Below, piece by piece: positions 18,501 to 29,100 of a stretch of 64,000 nt of DNA (its first letter is position 1; every line of letters starts with the position of its first letter). A program made the position numbers and the translations under genes. The notes beneath the pieces are model-generated. The model worked only from the letters and a program-made list of their open reading frames with translations. It searched no databases and was not told where the DNA came from. This DNA comes from Chloroflexota bacterium (GTDB taxonomy: Bacteria > Chloroflexota > Anaerolineae > Caldilineales > Caldilineaceae), in contig JAGWYN010000012.1 in assembly GCA_018969295.1 (NCBI GenBank), forward strand, positions 47,738-111,737, written 5' to 3'.

Positions 18501-21500
18501 AGCCAGTGCCGACGGCGGCTGGTTTCCACGAGGATCAGCAGCCCTCCTGGCTGGAGCAACTTGCGGACATGTGCCAGGGTTTCTGGGAGTTTTTGGGTTG
18601 CATGGAGGACATTGACGGCCAGGACGATGTCGTAGTGGTGTGTGGGAAAGCCTTGTGCCGTTGGGTCCTGTTCGATGTCCAACAGCTGACAGCGTAGAAA
18701 CTCGTAGTCGGCGAAGCGTGTGTGGGCCTGGGTGAGAAATGTGGGGCCGACGTCTGTAAAGAGGTATTCCAGTGGGGAGGGCTCCTGGCGGCCTGCCCAC
18801 TGCTGCAGTTGGGGCAGGAGGGTGGCGGTGCTGCTGCCGGTGCCGGCGCCGATTTCGAGGAGACGCAGCCCACGGTGGTGGGGAAAGTGGCTGGTAATCT
18901 GTTCGAGCAGCTGTTGAAGAGCGCCATTCACCAACCTGGCTTCGGGGGTCTCCGTGTAGAGGTGGGTGAGGGTTTCCAGGCTTCCTTCTGGAAACAGCAA
19001 ATCCAGCGGCTCCTGGAGGCCGCGCAGCACTTCGCTCAGACGTGCTCCGCAGCGTGTCAGCAAGGTCAGGGCAGGGGTTTCTGGGGCTGTGAGATTTGTC
19101 TCTGGGTGGAGCACTTTCGGGGTTTGTAGGACCTGCCATTCTCCTTCGCTGGCCTGTAAAATGCCAGCCTCCGCCAGGATGGTGAGTGCGCGTGTCCAGA
19201 GGCGTCGGTAGGCAGGGAGCACGCCGAGCTGGTGGGCGAGCTGTTCGGTACGCCAGCGTGTACCGGGCTGAAACGAGAGCCCCATCTGGGTCAAGGCGGC
19301 CAGTACATACTCGACGCTGCGCTGTTCTAAGGTAGAGAGGAGGCTCTGCTCTGCGGCGGGCATGGGGGGAGGAGGGGGCAACGGGTGGAGCAGTGCAGCG
19401 GGTGCTGGCAGGGAGTCTGGGGGCAGGCCGAAGAGCGGGCGCGGTTGCCATGCGACGGTATAGAGCCACTCTCGCCAGGGTTCCGTGCCCTGCACTGCGG
19501 CTGGCGGCGCGGCGCGTGTTTCGTAGCCGTTGATGGCTGCCAGAAGCTGGCCCTCCTGGTCCAGCAGGCGGATCTGCCAGCGGTGGGGGGCAACGGCGCT
19601 GGCATGGCACCACCAGTGGGTCGTCTGTGCAGAGCGCGAGGTCGGTTCGGCTATGGCGGGGGAGAGGTACAAAGCGTCGATTGCAAAGGGCAGCCGTGTC
19701 TCGCCGTTGTTGGGGGTGGCTGCACCGACGACCTGAAAACAGGCGTCGAGCAGGCCTGGGTGCAGCAGGTAACCGGACAGGCTGACCGTTTCTGGTGCGG
19801 TGCAGTGTGCGAGTGCTTCGTCTGCGTTGCGCCACAGGGCGACAATCCACTGGAAACAAGGTCCCAGTTCGATCGATTGTGCGGAGGTTGCGGTGTAGAA
19901 AGCGGCGACATCCACCGGGCTTGTGATGTGGCGGCGCAAAGCGGCCAGGTCGACCGGTTCCACGGGCCAGTGGGGTGCTGGGGCGACCTGGCCGGTCAGA
20001 TGGGTGTGGACGGAGGCAGCGGCGTTGTTCGGGTCAAAACTGATCAGCTGGCATTCGAACGTATGGGGAGGGGTGGCGGCTGGGGTCAAGACTGTTTGGA
20101 CGGTGCGCGGGGTGCCGTCGTCGGAGATGGCCAGCGTCTGGGGCAGGACGACATCGGTCAGCGCGATCGGTTGTTGGCCAAACGTCAAGGCAGCGCAGTG
20201 CAGGATCATCGTGAGTTGGCAGGCTCCTGGCGAGAGGAGGGTGCCAAAGACCCGGTGGTCGGCCAGAAAGGGCAGTGTATTCAGGCTGAATTCTGCTTCA
20301 AAGATTGTGGCCTGGTGCAGCGGCGAGTTGAAGCGACGGTCGACCAGGGGGCGCAGGGGGAGGGGGCGTCTGGGGGAGGAGGTTGCCCAGTAGCGTTCTC
20401 TCTGAAAAGGGTAGGTGGGCAGCGCGACTTTGCGGGGGGGGCGTGCTTCTGGGGCAGAGTGGATCAGGTCGACTGCTGGCCATTGGATTGGGCAGCCGTG
20501 CACGTAGAGGCTGGCCAGGGATTCTGAGAGTGAGCGCCAGGCCGAAGAATTTTCGCGCAGGCTGGGCAGCAACTGGTGGGGGGGAGCTTGCGGGTCTGTG
20601 CTGGCCAGGAGTGTTTCGAGCAGCCCCAACAAAACTGGTTTGGGGCCCACCTCCAGGAAGATCGTGCAGCCGTGTTCCAGCAGGCTCTGGGCTCCTGCTG
20701 CAAAGCGTACAGGCTGGCGCAGATGCTGGCGCCAGTAGGCTGGGTCTGTGAGTTCAGTGGTGGCTGTCTGTCCGGTCATGCTGGACACCACAGTGCAGTG
20801 GGGGAGGGAGAGGGGGATGCGCTGTGCGGCGGTTTCAAAGTCAGCCAGCACAGGATCCAGCAGGGGGGAGTGTGCTGCCACGGGAATGGCCAGCGGGCGT
20901 ATTTTGAAGCCGGCCATCTGGAGCTGATCGGCCACTGTCTGGAGGGCTCTATTTTCGCCGGAGAGGACCACGCTGGCGGGCCCGTTGAAGACAGCCAGTG
21001 CGACCTGGGGGTGGGCTTTGAGAAAGGGTTCCACATCGGCTGCGCTGGCCAGGACGGAGACCATGCTGCCGCCGGCGCTTTCCATCAACTGGCCCCGCCG
21101 GCTTACCAGGCGGAGACCTTCTTCCAGGCTAAAGACGCCAGCCGTGTATGCGGCGGCAAAGTCGCCCAGGCTGTGGCCCAGGACCAGAGCTGGGGTGATT
21201 CCCCAGCTTTTCCACAGTTCGGCCAGGGCGCATTCGATGGCGTAGGTGGCAACTTGTCCGCAGGGATGGGAGGTCCAGAGATCGTGGTGGGTCGGCGGGT
21301 CAGCCGGGTAGAGCAGTTCGACCAGGGAGCGGCCCAGGCAGCTTTGGGTCACGGCATCGCAGCGGTCGATCACCTGGCGGAAGAGGGGGTGTGTCGCGTA
21401 CAGTTCCTGGCCCATGTACAGGTATTGGGCTCCCTGGCCTGTAAACAAAAAAGCCACTTTGGGGGGTGCCTCTGGCGCGACAGCCTGGGAGACCCCGGCA

Positions 21501-23143
21501 GGCGTTTCGCCGGCCAGAGAACGGGCCAGGAGTTCCTGGGCGGTGGGGGTGTCTTCTGCGACCACTGCCAGGCGATGGGAGAAGTGGCTGCGGCCGACAT
21601 GGGTGGTGTAGCAAAGTGCGGGCCAGTCGGCTTCTGGGGGGCTGTGCAAGAGGGTTTGGTACTGGGCTGCGAGCTCGTGCAGTGCCTTGGGGGTTTTGGC
21701 GGAAAGGGTCAACAGCTGCCAGGGGTGGGGGGTGGGGGGGACGCGTTCGGGGGGGGCGGGTGCTTCTGCGACGATGAGATGGGCGTTGACGCCGCTGAGT
21801 CCAAAGGAGCTGACGCCGGCCACGCGTGCTGTGTTGGCAGGCCAGTCGGCGAGGGCAGTTGGGATTTGGATGGGGAATTGTGCCCACGGGATATGTGGGT
21901 TTGGGCGGTGAAAATGCAGATGGGGTGGAATTTGTCTGTGGTAGATCGACAGGACCACTTTGATCAGGCCAGCCACCCCGGCGGCAGGTTCCAGATGGCC
22001 GATGTTGGTTTTGACGGAGCCGACCCACAGGGGGGTGCTGCGTGTTTCGGCACACAGCACATTGCCCAGGGCACTGAGTTCGATGGGATCTCCCAGGAAG
22101 GTGCCGGTGCCATGTGCCTCCACATAGCTGACCTGATGGGCGTCGACTTGGGCGGCGGCCAGGGCCTGTTGGATCAACGCCTCTTGTGCTGGCCCGCTTG
22201 GGACGGTAAAGCCACCGCTGCGGCCGTTGTGGTTGACAGCGGAGCCGCGGATCACGGCGTAGAGGGTGTCTTGGTCGGCCAGCGCGTCGCTGAGCCGTTT
22301 GAGCACCACGACGCCGCAGCCTTCTCCCCGCCCGTAGCCATTGGCGTCAGCGTCGAAGGTTTTGCTGCGTCCATCGGGGGCCACGGCCTGCATCAGGGAG
22401 AGCATGACGTTCGAGGTTGCGGTAGACTGGAGAGAGACACCGCCGCTGAGTGCCAGATCGCATTCGCGGCGGCGCAGGGCCTGGCAGGCGAGATGGGTGG
22501 TGACCAGAGAAGAGGAACAGGCTGTGCCCACCGTCATGGAGGGGCCGCGCAAGCCCAACAGATACGACAGCCGCCCTGCGGCAGAACTGATTTCAGTGCC
22601 GGTTCCGGCGTAGACGTCCAGTGTCGCCGGGTCATTTTGGACAACGGCGGTATAGTCGAGATTCATCAGACCGATGTAGACGCCGGTTTGTTGTCCAGCC
22701 AGATCTTCGATTGCGAGATTGGCATCTTCGAGGGCGGCGACGCTGACCTCCAGCAAGAGGCGGTGTTGTGGATCCATCTGTGCCGCTTCTCGCGGGGAAA
22801 TCCCGAAAAACTGGGCGTCAAACTGGTCGATCTGTTGCAAAAAATGGCCTTGCTGCATGGCCAGCAATGTGCGCACTGCGGTGCTCTCCTCTGCTGTGGA
22901 GTGCCAGCGGGTCCAGGGCAGCTCTCCTTGGGCGCTCTGTCCGTTTTGCAGCATCTGCCAGAAAGCTGCTGGGGAAGTGACATCGCGGCCTTCGGGCCCT
23001 GGAAAGCGGCACCCCATGCCGACCACAGCGATCGGCTCGTTTTGGGCAGCCTCCGCTTGTTGGAGTCGAGCCTGCAGCTCATTGATTTTGATGAGTGCCT
23101 GTTTTAAGGGGGAGAGCTGCGAAATCTGTTCTTGCAAACTCAT
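15515..23143 (-). CDS. Monomodular highly reducing PKS with C-methyltransferase: KS-AT-DH-cMT-ER-KR-ACP
   Basis: 2542 residues. An N-terminal docking helix is followed by KS (VGTACSSS near 209), AT (GHSLGDFAAA near 659; IPVAAHSPLL near 755), DH (HRVFGTLLSP near 963; LLDACFQ near 1133), methyltransferase (LLEIGAGTGSST near 1436), ER (HAATGGTG near 1959), KR (ITGGLGGLGL near 2153) and ACP (GIDSLMAI). This is the full set for a saturated, alpha-methylated extension. Two details stand out. The KR active-site YxxxN reads HAAAN, with His at the usual catalytic Tyr. The AT belongs to the same sub-lineage as the AT of the downstream KS-AT-C-A protein (VAAHS instead of HAFHS). The gene starts 12 bp after the upstream PKS stop; the AGAAGG ribosome-binding site overlaps that stop codon. 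Confidence 0.96.
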   Translation of the reverse strand: MSLQEQISQLSPLKQALIKINELQARLQQAEAAQNEPIAVVGMGCRFPGPEGRDVTSPAAFWQMLQNGQSAQGELPWTRWHSTAEESTAVRTLLAMQQGHFLQQIDQFDAQFFGISPREAAQMDPQHRLLLEVSVAALEDANLAIEDLAGQQTGVYIGLMNLDYTAVVQNDPATLDVYAGTGTEISSAAGRLSYLLGLRGPSMTVGTACSSSLVTTHLACQALRRRECDLALSGGVSLQSTATSNVMLSLMQAVAPDGRSKTFDADANGYGRGEGCGVVVLKRLSDALADQDTLYAVIRGSAVNHNGRSGGFTVPSGPAQEALIQQALAAAQVDAHQVSYVEAHGTGTFLGDPIELSALGNVLCAETRSTPLWVGSVKTNIGHLEPAAGVAGLIKVVLSIYHRQIPPHLHFHRPNPHIPWAQFPIQIPTALADWPANTARVAGVSSFGLSGVNAHLIVAEAPAPPERVPPTPHPWQLLTLSAKTPKALHELAAQYQTLLHSPPEADWPALCYTTHVGRSHFSHRLAVVAEDTPTAQELLARSLAGETPAGVSQAVAPEAPPKVAFLFTGQGAQYLYMGQELYATHPLFRQVIDRCDAVTQSCLGRSLVELLYPADPPTHHDLWTSHPCGQVATYAIECALAELWKSWGITPALVLGHSLGDFAAAYTAGVFSLEEGLRLVSRRGQLMESAGGSMVSVLASAADVEPFLKAHPQVALAVFNGPASVVLSGENRALQTVADQLQMAGFKIRPLAIPVAAHSPLLDPVLADFETAAQRIPLSLPHCTVVSSMTGQTATTELTDPAYWRQHLRQPVRFAAGAQSLLEHGCTIFLEVGPKPVLLGLLETLLASTDPQAPPHQLLPSLRENSSAWRSLSESLASLYVHGCPIQWPAVDLIHSAPEARPPRKVALPTYPFQRERYWATSSPRRPLPLRPLVDRRFNSPLHQATIFEAEFSLNTLPFLADHRVFGTLLSPGACQLTMILHCAALTFGQQPIALTDVVLPQTLAISDDGTPRTVQTVLTPAATPPHTFECQLISFDPNNAAASVHTHLTGQVAPAPHWPVEPVDLAALRRHITSPVDVAAFYTATSAQSIELGPCFQWIVALWRNADEALAHCTAPETVSLSGYLLHPGLLDACFQVVGAATPNNGETRLPFAIDALYLSPAIAEPTSRSAQTTHWWCHASAVAPHRWQIRLLDQEGQLLAAINGYETRAAPPAAVQGTEPWREWLYTVAWQPRPLFGLPPDSLPAPAALLHPLPPPPPMPAAEQSLLSTLEQRSVEYVLAALTQMGLSFQPGTRWRTEQLAHQLGVLPAYRRLWTRALTILAEAGILQASEGEWQVLQTPKVLHPETNLTAPETPALTLLTRCGARLSEVLRGLQEPLDLLFPEGSLETLTHLYTETPEARLVNGALQQLLEQITSHFPHHRGLRLLEIGAGTGSSTATLLPQLQQWAGRQEPSPLEYLFTDVGPTFLTQAHTRFADYEFLRCQLLDIEQDPTAQGFPTHHYDIVLAVNVLHATQKLPETLAHVRKLLQPGGLLILVETSRRRHWLDLTFGLTEGWWRFADERTHPLLSRTAWEALLAASGFSGTTSLPFYDQTLLVTQAPSPAPPTGRVWLLLADAAGVGAALASELQQRGEQPLLVYPAELYAQPAANTYSIRPDLPADFQALLATLPDLHGVVHLWGIAPSLTHPDSPAETTRQGCSTLLHLTQALLQRQRPPKLWLVTQAAQAATADDHVEGFAQAPLWGMGKVISLEHPELGLVCIDLDATRPAAQAAALCAEMTDDPLAPETQVALRQNRRYVARLQHYPPPPALPLPPTPYRLEVRERGTLDQLQLSPVPRQPPSAGEVEIRVQACGLNFLDLLDVLGILPFQRDRLGGECAGEIVALGPGVTRFQPGDRVLAVKGSFSEYITVAADLVAPIPPPLTWTEAATLPINFLTAYYALHTVGRIAPGDKVLIHAATGGTGLAAVQIALAAGADVYATASPSKWATLQAMGVSHLYHSRTLEFAEQIQRETDGHGVDLVLNSLTSEGFIAKSLSVLAPKGRFLEIAKRDIWSAADVKAFRADVEYHVVDLFTLIDREPAQIRTLLDTLTKHVAAGTWVPVPQSCFPIHSAPQAFRYMQQARHIGKIVLTLPVRHNSSIRADATYWITGGLGGLGLAVARWLAAEGARHLLLTGRTRPTPAVQTELDALTAQGVAVTVAQNDVTDPAQVHAQLAAIDPLYPLRGVIHAVGVLRDGALLQQNWSHFAEVLAPKVQGTWSLHQATQTLPLDFFVLFSSGTSLLGNRGQANHAAANAFLDAFAHYRQAQGLPALSINWGAWSEIGAAADLVRTQQPQLAARGIGSIPPSQGIQSLAYLLQQPDSQVGVVPVQWTQYLTPPSWPFYTQLAQATPKTVAVGPQQPARLRQQLNTARPDQRAQQLLQHLRNTVASVLGLRTPEQIDPRQGLLGLGIDSLMAIELRNRLGRSLEHPLPTTLIFDYPTLEQLQQFLINTLFAESPPTTADKSSTPPLDPAGGNPQALTELSAEALMAQIAAEFEKL

Positions 23144-23155
23144 CGATGTTGCCTT

Positions 23156-26100
23156 CTACAAGTTCTTGAGTGTTTCCAACAAAAGCGCTTCCACTTCTGC
23201 GTCGGAGAGTTGGGCCAGGCGGTCGAGCTCTGCTGCAGGCAAGGGCTGGGGTGGGCGGCGGCCTGCCGGTTCTGCTGGGGTGGAGGCAGGAAAGATGCGT
23301 TCGACCAGGTATTGGGCGGCCTGTTCCAGGGTTGGGTAATCGAAGAAGAGGGTGGAACGCAGAGGGAGGTTGAGTTCAGCTTCCAGCTTGTTTTTTAACT
23401 CCAAGGCCATCAAAGAGTCGAGTCCGAGAGCGAACAGGGGCTGGCGTGCCCCCACGTCTTCTGGGGTTGCCATCCCCAGGGTATGTGCCACGGTCGTCTG
23501 CAAGAAACGCAGGAAGTGGGTGCCCCGTTCGCTGGCCGGCAGGCCTGACAAGTGTGCGCGCCAATCGATGCGGGGGGTGGTTGGGGAGGGCTGTGCCTCG
23601 GTGCGCAGGCCAGTCCAGAAAGGGTGGGTGAAGTGGCTGGGGAGCTGGGAGGCCAGCGCGAAGACGCCGACCTGGCTGACCGGTTGGGTAAGGAGATAAG
23701 GGAGCAGGCGGGCTGCCTGGGAGGGTGGCATGGGGTGAAAGCCTCCGGCGGGTCGACGTTGGGATGTTGCCGAGGGAGCGGCCATACCGATCTCGGCCCA
23801 GGGGCCCCAGCTGATGCTGAGGCCGGGGAGCCCTGTCTCTGCCCGCTGCTGCATCAAGGTATCCATAAATCCGTTGGCAGCTGCATAGTTGCTTTGTCCA
23901 GGTGACCCAAGCCAGGAGGCGATCGAGGAGAACGCCACAAAGAAATCCAATGTCAGATGGCGGGTCTGGGTGTGCAGCAGCCAGGTCCCCTGAATTTTGG
24001 GGGCCATCACGTTGGCCAGCCGTTCGACCGACTGCTGTTGGATCAGCCCGTCGTCCAGCACGCCGGCTGCGTGCACGATGCCGCGCAGTGGTGCGATCGC
24101 CTGACATACGGCCAGCAAGCGTTCCACGTCGGCGGGCTGGCTCACATCGGCCAGTTCGATATGCAGCGCTGCGCCTTTGGCTTGCAGTCTGTGCAGGCGT
24201 TCCTGCAGCCTGTGGGGGGCGGGGGGGAGTTCTTTCCGGCTGCTGAGGACAAGATGGCGGGCTCCTTCGTCGACCAACGCTTCGGCGACCTGCAAGCCCA
24301 GGGCGCCCAACCCTCCGGTAATCAGGTAGCTGCTGTGGTTTGCAAGCAAAGGTGGGGGGGGAGGGGGTGGGGGGCGCTGCCACCGTTTGGCGCGTGCGAC
24401 ATAGCGGCGTCGCTCCTGGTAGAGAATTTCGGTCTCGACGCTGGCGGCAGCCAGCCCGGCCAGGAGTTCCTGGTGGAGCGCGGTGAGGGTCTGTGCGTCG
24501 GCGGGGTCGTGCAGGTCGATGCAGAGGCAGCGCAGGCGTGGATGTTCCAGCGGAATTGTCCGTGCCAGCCCCCAGAGGGCGCCGCCCACGGCCTGTTCTC
24601 CGATCGAGTCGGGTGTGGGCTGTTGTGTGGGCTGTTGTGTGGGCAGGCGGGTGGGAGGCAGCTGGCTGGCTGTCGTGACCAGCCACAAGGTGGCAGAAAC
24701 TGCCTCTTCTGCCAGTGCTTGAACGAGATGGAGCAATGTGGCGGTGGCGTGCAGCGCCTGCAGGGGAATCTGTTCGACGTCGCTCTGTCCAGAGGGTGGG
24801 AGAAGCGGGGGGGCCATGCCCCACAGATAGACAATGGCCAAGGGGGGGCCGTCGGGGGCGGGCAGATTGGCCAGCAGCTGGCGAAAGGAGGCAGGCGTGC
24901 GTGGATCTACGGTTGTCTGCCAGAGAGGAGGAGGCGGGGCGGGTAGGGGGGGGTCATCTGGTGAGCCGGGCAGGATGCGAGCTGTCGGTGTGCCGGTGCT
25001 GGAAAGGGTGGCGGCCAGTGCAGCTCCTGGTGTGTCGGTGCCGCTGGCTGGGTCGAAGACCCACCAACAGGCTGGCTGTGGGGTGGACGAAGGTCGAGCC
25101 AGCGTCTGTTCGCTCCACTGGCGTGTGTAGATCCAGTCGGTGCGCAGGGAGGGGGCAGCACGCAGCGCAAAGCCGTGCACGGTGGCCAGGGTTTGTCCGG
25201 TCTGGGTGAAGAGAGTCAGATCCCAGCGTCGATCCTGTTTTTGGGTGGCGTGGCCCCACAAGGTGCTCTGGGGGGGAGGCGGGCTATAAAATGTGAAGCG
25301 TTCCAGTGCAAAGGGCAGCCAGGGCGCTGAGGGGTCGGTGTTTTCTGTTGGAGGGGGGGGGGCAGCGGCGACCAGCTGGAAAATGGCATCGATCAGGCTG
25401 GGGAAGAGGGGCTCTCCTTGGGGGGGAACGCCAGCAGGGGTTTCCAGCTGGGCCAGCAGCTCTTGGGTGTCTTCGCTTTGCCAGATCGCCTGCAGCCAGC
25501 GAAAGTGTGGGCCCAGTTCGATCTGTGTGGCCTCCAGCGCTGTGTAGAGGGAGGGCACGTTCAAGGGGAGCTGGCAGCGCGTTTGCAGTGCGGCCAGATC
25601 TACAGTTTCGGGGGCTGTGGGGGCCAGTGGGGTCCAGCGACCTGTTGCGTGGGTCTGGAGGGTGTTGTCTGCATCTTCTGCGCCGGCGAAGCTGACAATC
25701 TGAAAAGTGGGGGGGGCTGCCGGGTCTGCCCGATTGGGCAGGGTCGTGAGACACTGGACGGTGCGTTCGGTCTCTGCTGGCAGCTTCAGGGGCTGGGGGA
25801 AGAGCAGATCGCTCAGCATGCAGGGGCCTGGCTGGCCCAACAGGTCGATTGCGCTGAGGGTCATGGCCAGATGGCATGCTGCGGGTACGACGACTTCTGC
25901 AGAGACCATGTGATCGGCCAGGAAGGGCAAGGCTGCGGTGCTGAACTGTTTTTCGAAGACGATCTGCTGATGGATTGGCAGGTGCATCTGTCGGTCGATC
26001 AGGGGGCGCAACCGGGTGGTGGAAGGCGCGGTGGAAGGTGCGGTGGCGTCCAGCCAGCAACGTTGACGTTGGAAGGGATAGGTAGGCAGAGCGACCTTGT

Positions 26101-29100
26101 GCCCTGCAGGGGTGCGGTAGAGCGCCTGCCAGTCGACTGTGACCCCACGCACGTACAGGGCACCCAGGCTTGTGAGCAGCTGCTGCCAGTCGCTCTGGCC
26201 AGAGCGGAGCGAGGGGAGGAAGGCAGCGGAGGGAAGGGGGTCCAGGCACTGGCTGGCGAGGCCGAGCAGAACCGGTTGGGGGCCGATCTCGAGAAAGATC
26301 TGTGTGCCCTGGCGGTGCAGGGTGGCCACTCCTTCGGCGAAGCGGACTGCTTGTCGCGCGTGTTGTACCCAGTAGGCGGGTGTCGCGATTTCGTCGTCGG
26401 CCAGCTGGCCGGTCAGGTTGGAGACCAGGGGCAGCACGGGTTTGTGGTAGGGGATGCTTTCCGCCACAGCGCGAAAGGCCTCCAACATGGGTTCCATCAG
26501 TGGGGAGTGGAAGGCATGTGAGACGGTCAGCCGTTGCTGTTTGACGCCTTCTGCAGCGAGGGTGTTGCTGACTGCCTGCACGGCAGCACGGTTGCCGGAG
26601 ATGACCACGCTGGCCGGGCTGTTGACGGCGGCGATGGACACTTCGGCTGCATAGGGGGCCAGCGCCTCTAGCACATGCTCTTCTGTGGTCAGGAGGGAGA
26701 CCATCTCTCCGTCCTGGGGCAGTGCACCCATCAGCCGGGCGCGTGCGGCCACCAGCCTGATGCCGTCTTCCAGGCTGAAGACCCCGGCCACGCAGGCTGC
26801 GGCCAGTTCTCCCACGCTGTGGCCGAGCAGGAGATCGGGTTTTACGCCCCAGCTTTGCCACAGGGTTGCCAAGGCATATTCCAGGGCAAAGAGTGCGGGT
26901 TGGGTGTATTGGGTCTCGTGGATCCGAAGGGGGTCTGGGGTGTTGGTGGGGTAGAGGAGGGCCAGCAGAGATTCGCCGGTCTGTCTTTGCAGCAGGGCAT
27001 CGCATTTGTCCAGCAGCCGGCGAAATTCGGGCTGGGTGGTGTAGAGCTCGTGTCCCATCTGGGCATACTGTGCGCCCTGGCCTGTAAAGAGGAAGGCCAC
27101 GTTGGGGGGGGGCTGTGGCAGGGGGGGGGCTTGGAGGAGAGTGGGGGGGATCTGGTTTTGTGGGTAGAGGGCCAGCTTTTGCTGCAGATCGGCCAGCGAA
27201 TCGGCGACGATGGCCAGGCGGTGGCTGAAGTGGTTGCGTCCGGTTGCGGCGGTGAAAGCGACATCTGCCAGGGAGAGTTCTGGCTGCTGTGCCAGAAAAG
27301 TGCTGTAGCGGTGGGTGAGATCCAGCAGGGCGGGCAGGGTTTTGGCGGAAAGGCAGACCAGCTGTTGGGGGTGGGTGGGGGGGGCGGTGGCTGGCTGGGG
27401 GGGTGCGGCTTCGACCACCAGATGGACATTGGTGCCGCTCATTCCGAAGGAGCTGATGCCGGCCAGGCGGTGGGGTCCAGCCCACGGGGTGAGGGTCGTG
27501 GGCACGGTGATGGGGAGGCTCTGCCAAGGAATATGGGGGTTTGGCTGATGAAAGTGGAGGTGGGGGGGGAGTTCTTGGTGTTGGAGGGCCAGCGTCACTT
27601 TGAGCAGGCCGGCGATGCCGGCTGCGGCATCCAGGTGGCCGATATTGGTTTTGACCGAACCGATGGCCAGGGGGGTGGTGCGGTGTTGTCCCAGCACGTT
27701 GGCGAGTGCCAGCACTTCGATGGGGTCGCCCAGGACAGTGCCGGTGCCGTGTGCTTCGACATATTGAATTTCTGCTGGTGCCACGCCTGCATTGTGCAGC
27801 GCCTGGCGGACGACGGCTTCCTGGGCCAGGCCGTTGGGGACGGTGAGCCCATTGCTGCGGCCATCGTGGTTGACGGCCGAGCCTCGGATCAGGGCGAAAA
27901 TGGTATCTCCGCTGTGCAGGGCATCGGTCAGCCGTTTGAGCACCAGCACCACACATCCTTCTCCCCGTCCAAACCCATCTGCGTTGGCAGCGAAGGTTTT
28001 GCAGCGGCCATCGGGGGCGACGGCCCCCATGCGGCACAGAGCGATCAGCTGTTCTGGCGAGAGGATCAAATTCACGCCACCTGCCAGGGCGACCTCGCAT
28101 TCTCTTGTCTGCAGGGCCTGGCAGGCCTGGTGGACAGCCAGCAGAGAGGAAGAGCAGGCGGTGTCCACCTGGAAGGTAGGTCCATGCACGCCCAGGACAT
28201 AGGCGATTCGTCCTGCCATCAGGCCGCGCAGCTGGCTCAGCAGCCGATAGCCGTCGAGCTCTGCGGGGTCTGTCCCGTAAAAATTGCGTGGCGAGTAGTC
28301 GTCCCAGAACGCGCCGACAAAGACGCCGGTCTGGCTGCCGTTCAACTGTTCGGGGGCGATTCCGGCATGTTCCAGCGCTTCCCAGCTGACTTCCAGGAGG
28401 AGCCGTTGTTGGGGGTCCAGGCTGACGGCTTCGCGCGGGGCCATTCCGAAAAAGTGTGGGTCAAACTGTTCGATGTCCTTCAAAAAAGAGCCGCCCTGCA
28501 CATACAGCTTGCCGGGGGCATTGCGGTCGGCTGCGTAGTAGCGTTGGGGGGGCCAGCGGGTTGCGGGGATGGGGGTGACGGTATCGACCCCATCGTGCAG
28601 AAGCTGCCAGAAGGTCTCTGGGGTATTGGCCTGTGGCAGCCGGCAGCCCATGCCGACGATTGCGACCGGCTCGACGTCGTGTGGGGCAGGCTTGGCTGTG
28701 GGTGCGGGCCGGGCCGGTTCGGGTGTCGTCAGATAGGCCACGAGTGCAGCCACGGTGGGGTAACGCCAGGTCAGGACAGCTTCGAGCGGCCTGCCCAGCC
28801 AGGTACCCAGCTCCTGGGCCAGTCTGACTGCCGAGAGCGAGGTCAATCCTGCGTCGGAGAGGGGGCGGTGGGGGTCGAGGTCAGCCAGCGGAAGGTCCAG
28901 GTGTTGTGACAGCCACTGCAACAGCCAGTTTTGGAGTACGTGGGAGGGTGCAGAAGGGGAGGGTGCAGAAGGGGAGGCTTCTGGGGGGGGGAGCTGAGAG
29001 CGTTCGCGCAAAATTCGTTTGAGAATTTTGCCAGTGCGTCCTTTGGGGAGTTCAGCCACAAATTCTATTCGGCTGGGCACTTTGAAATCTGCCAGGGTTT

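Noticed and set aside
20576..23107. 843-codon open frame on the plus strand, and similar long plus-strand frames at 312-2162, 7154-8779, 11387-13168 and 26675-28909
   Set aside because: They lie exactly antisense to PKS domains with intact motifs, show Gly/Cys/Trp-rich composition without domains, and arise from the strong GC bias at third codon positions.
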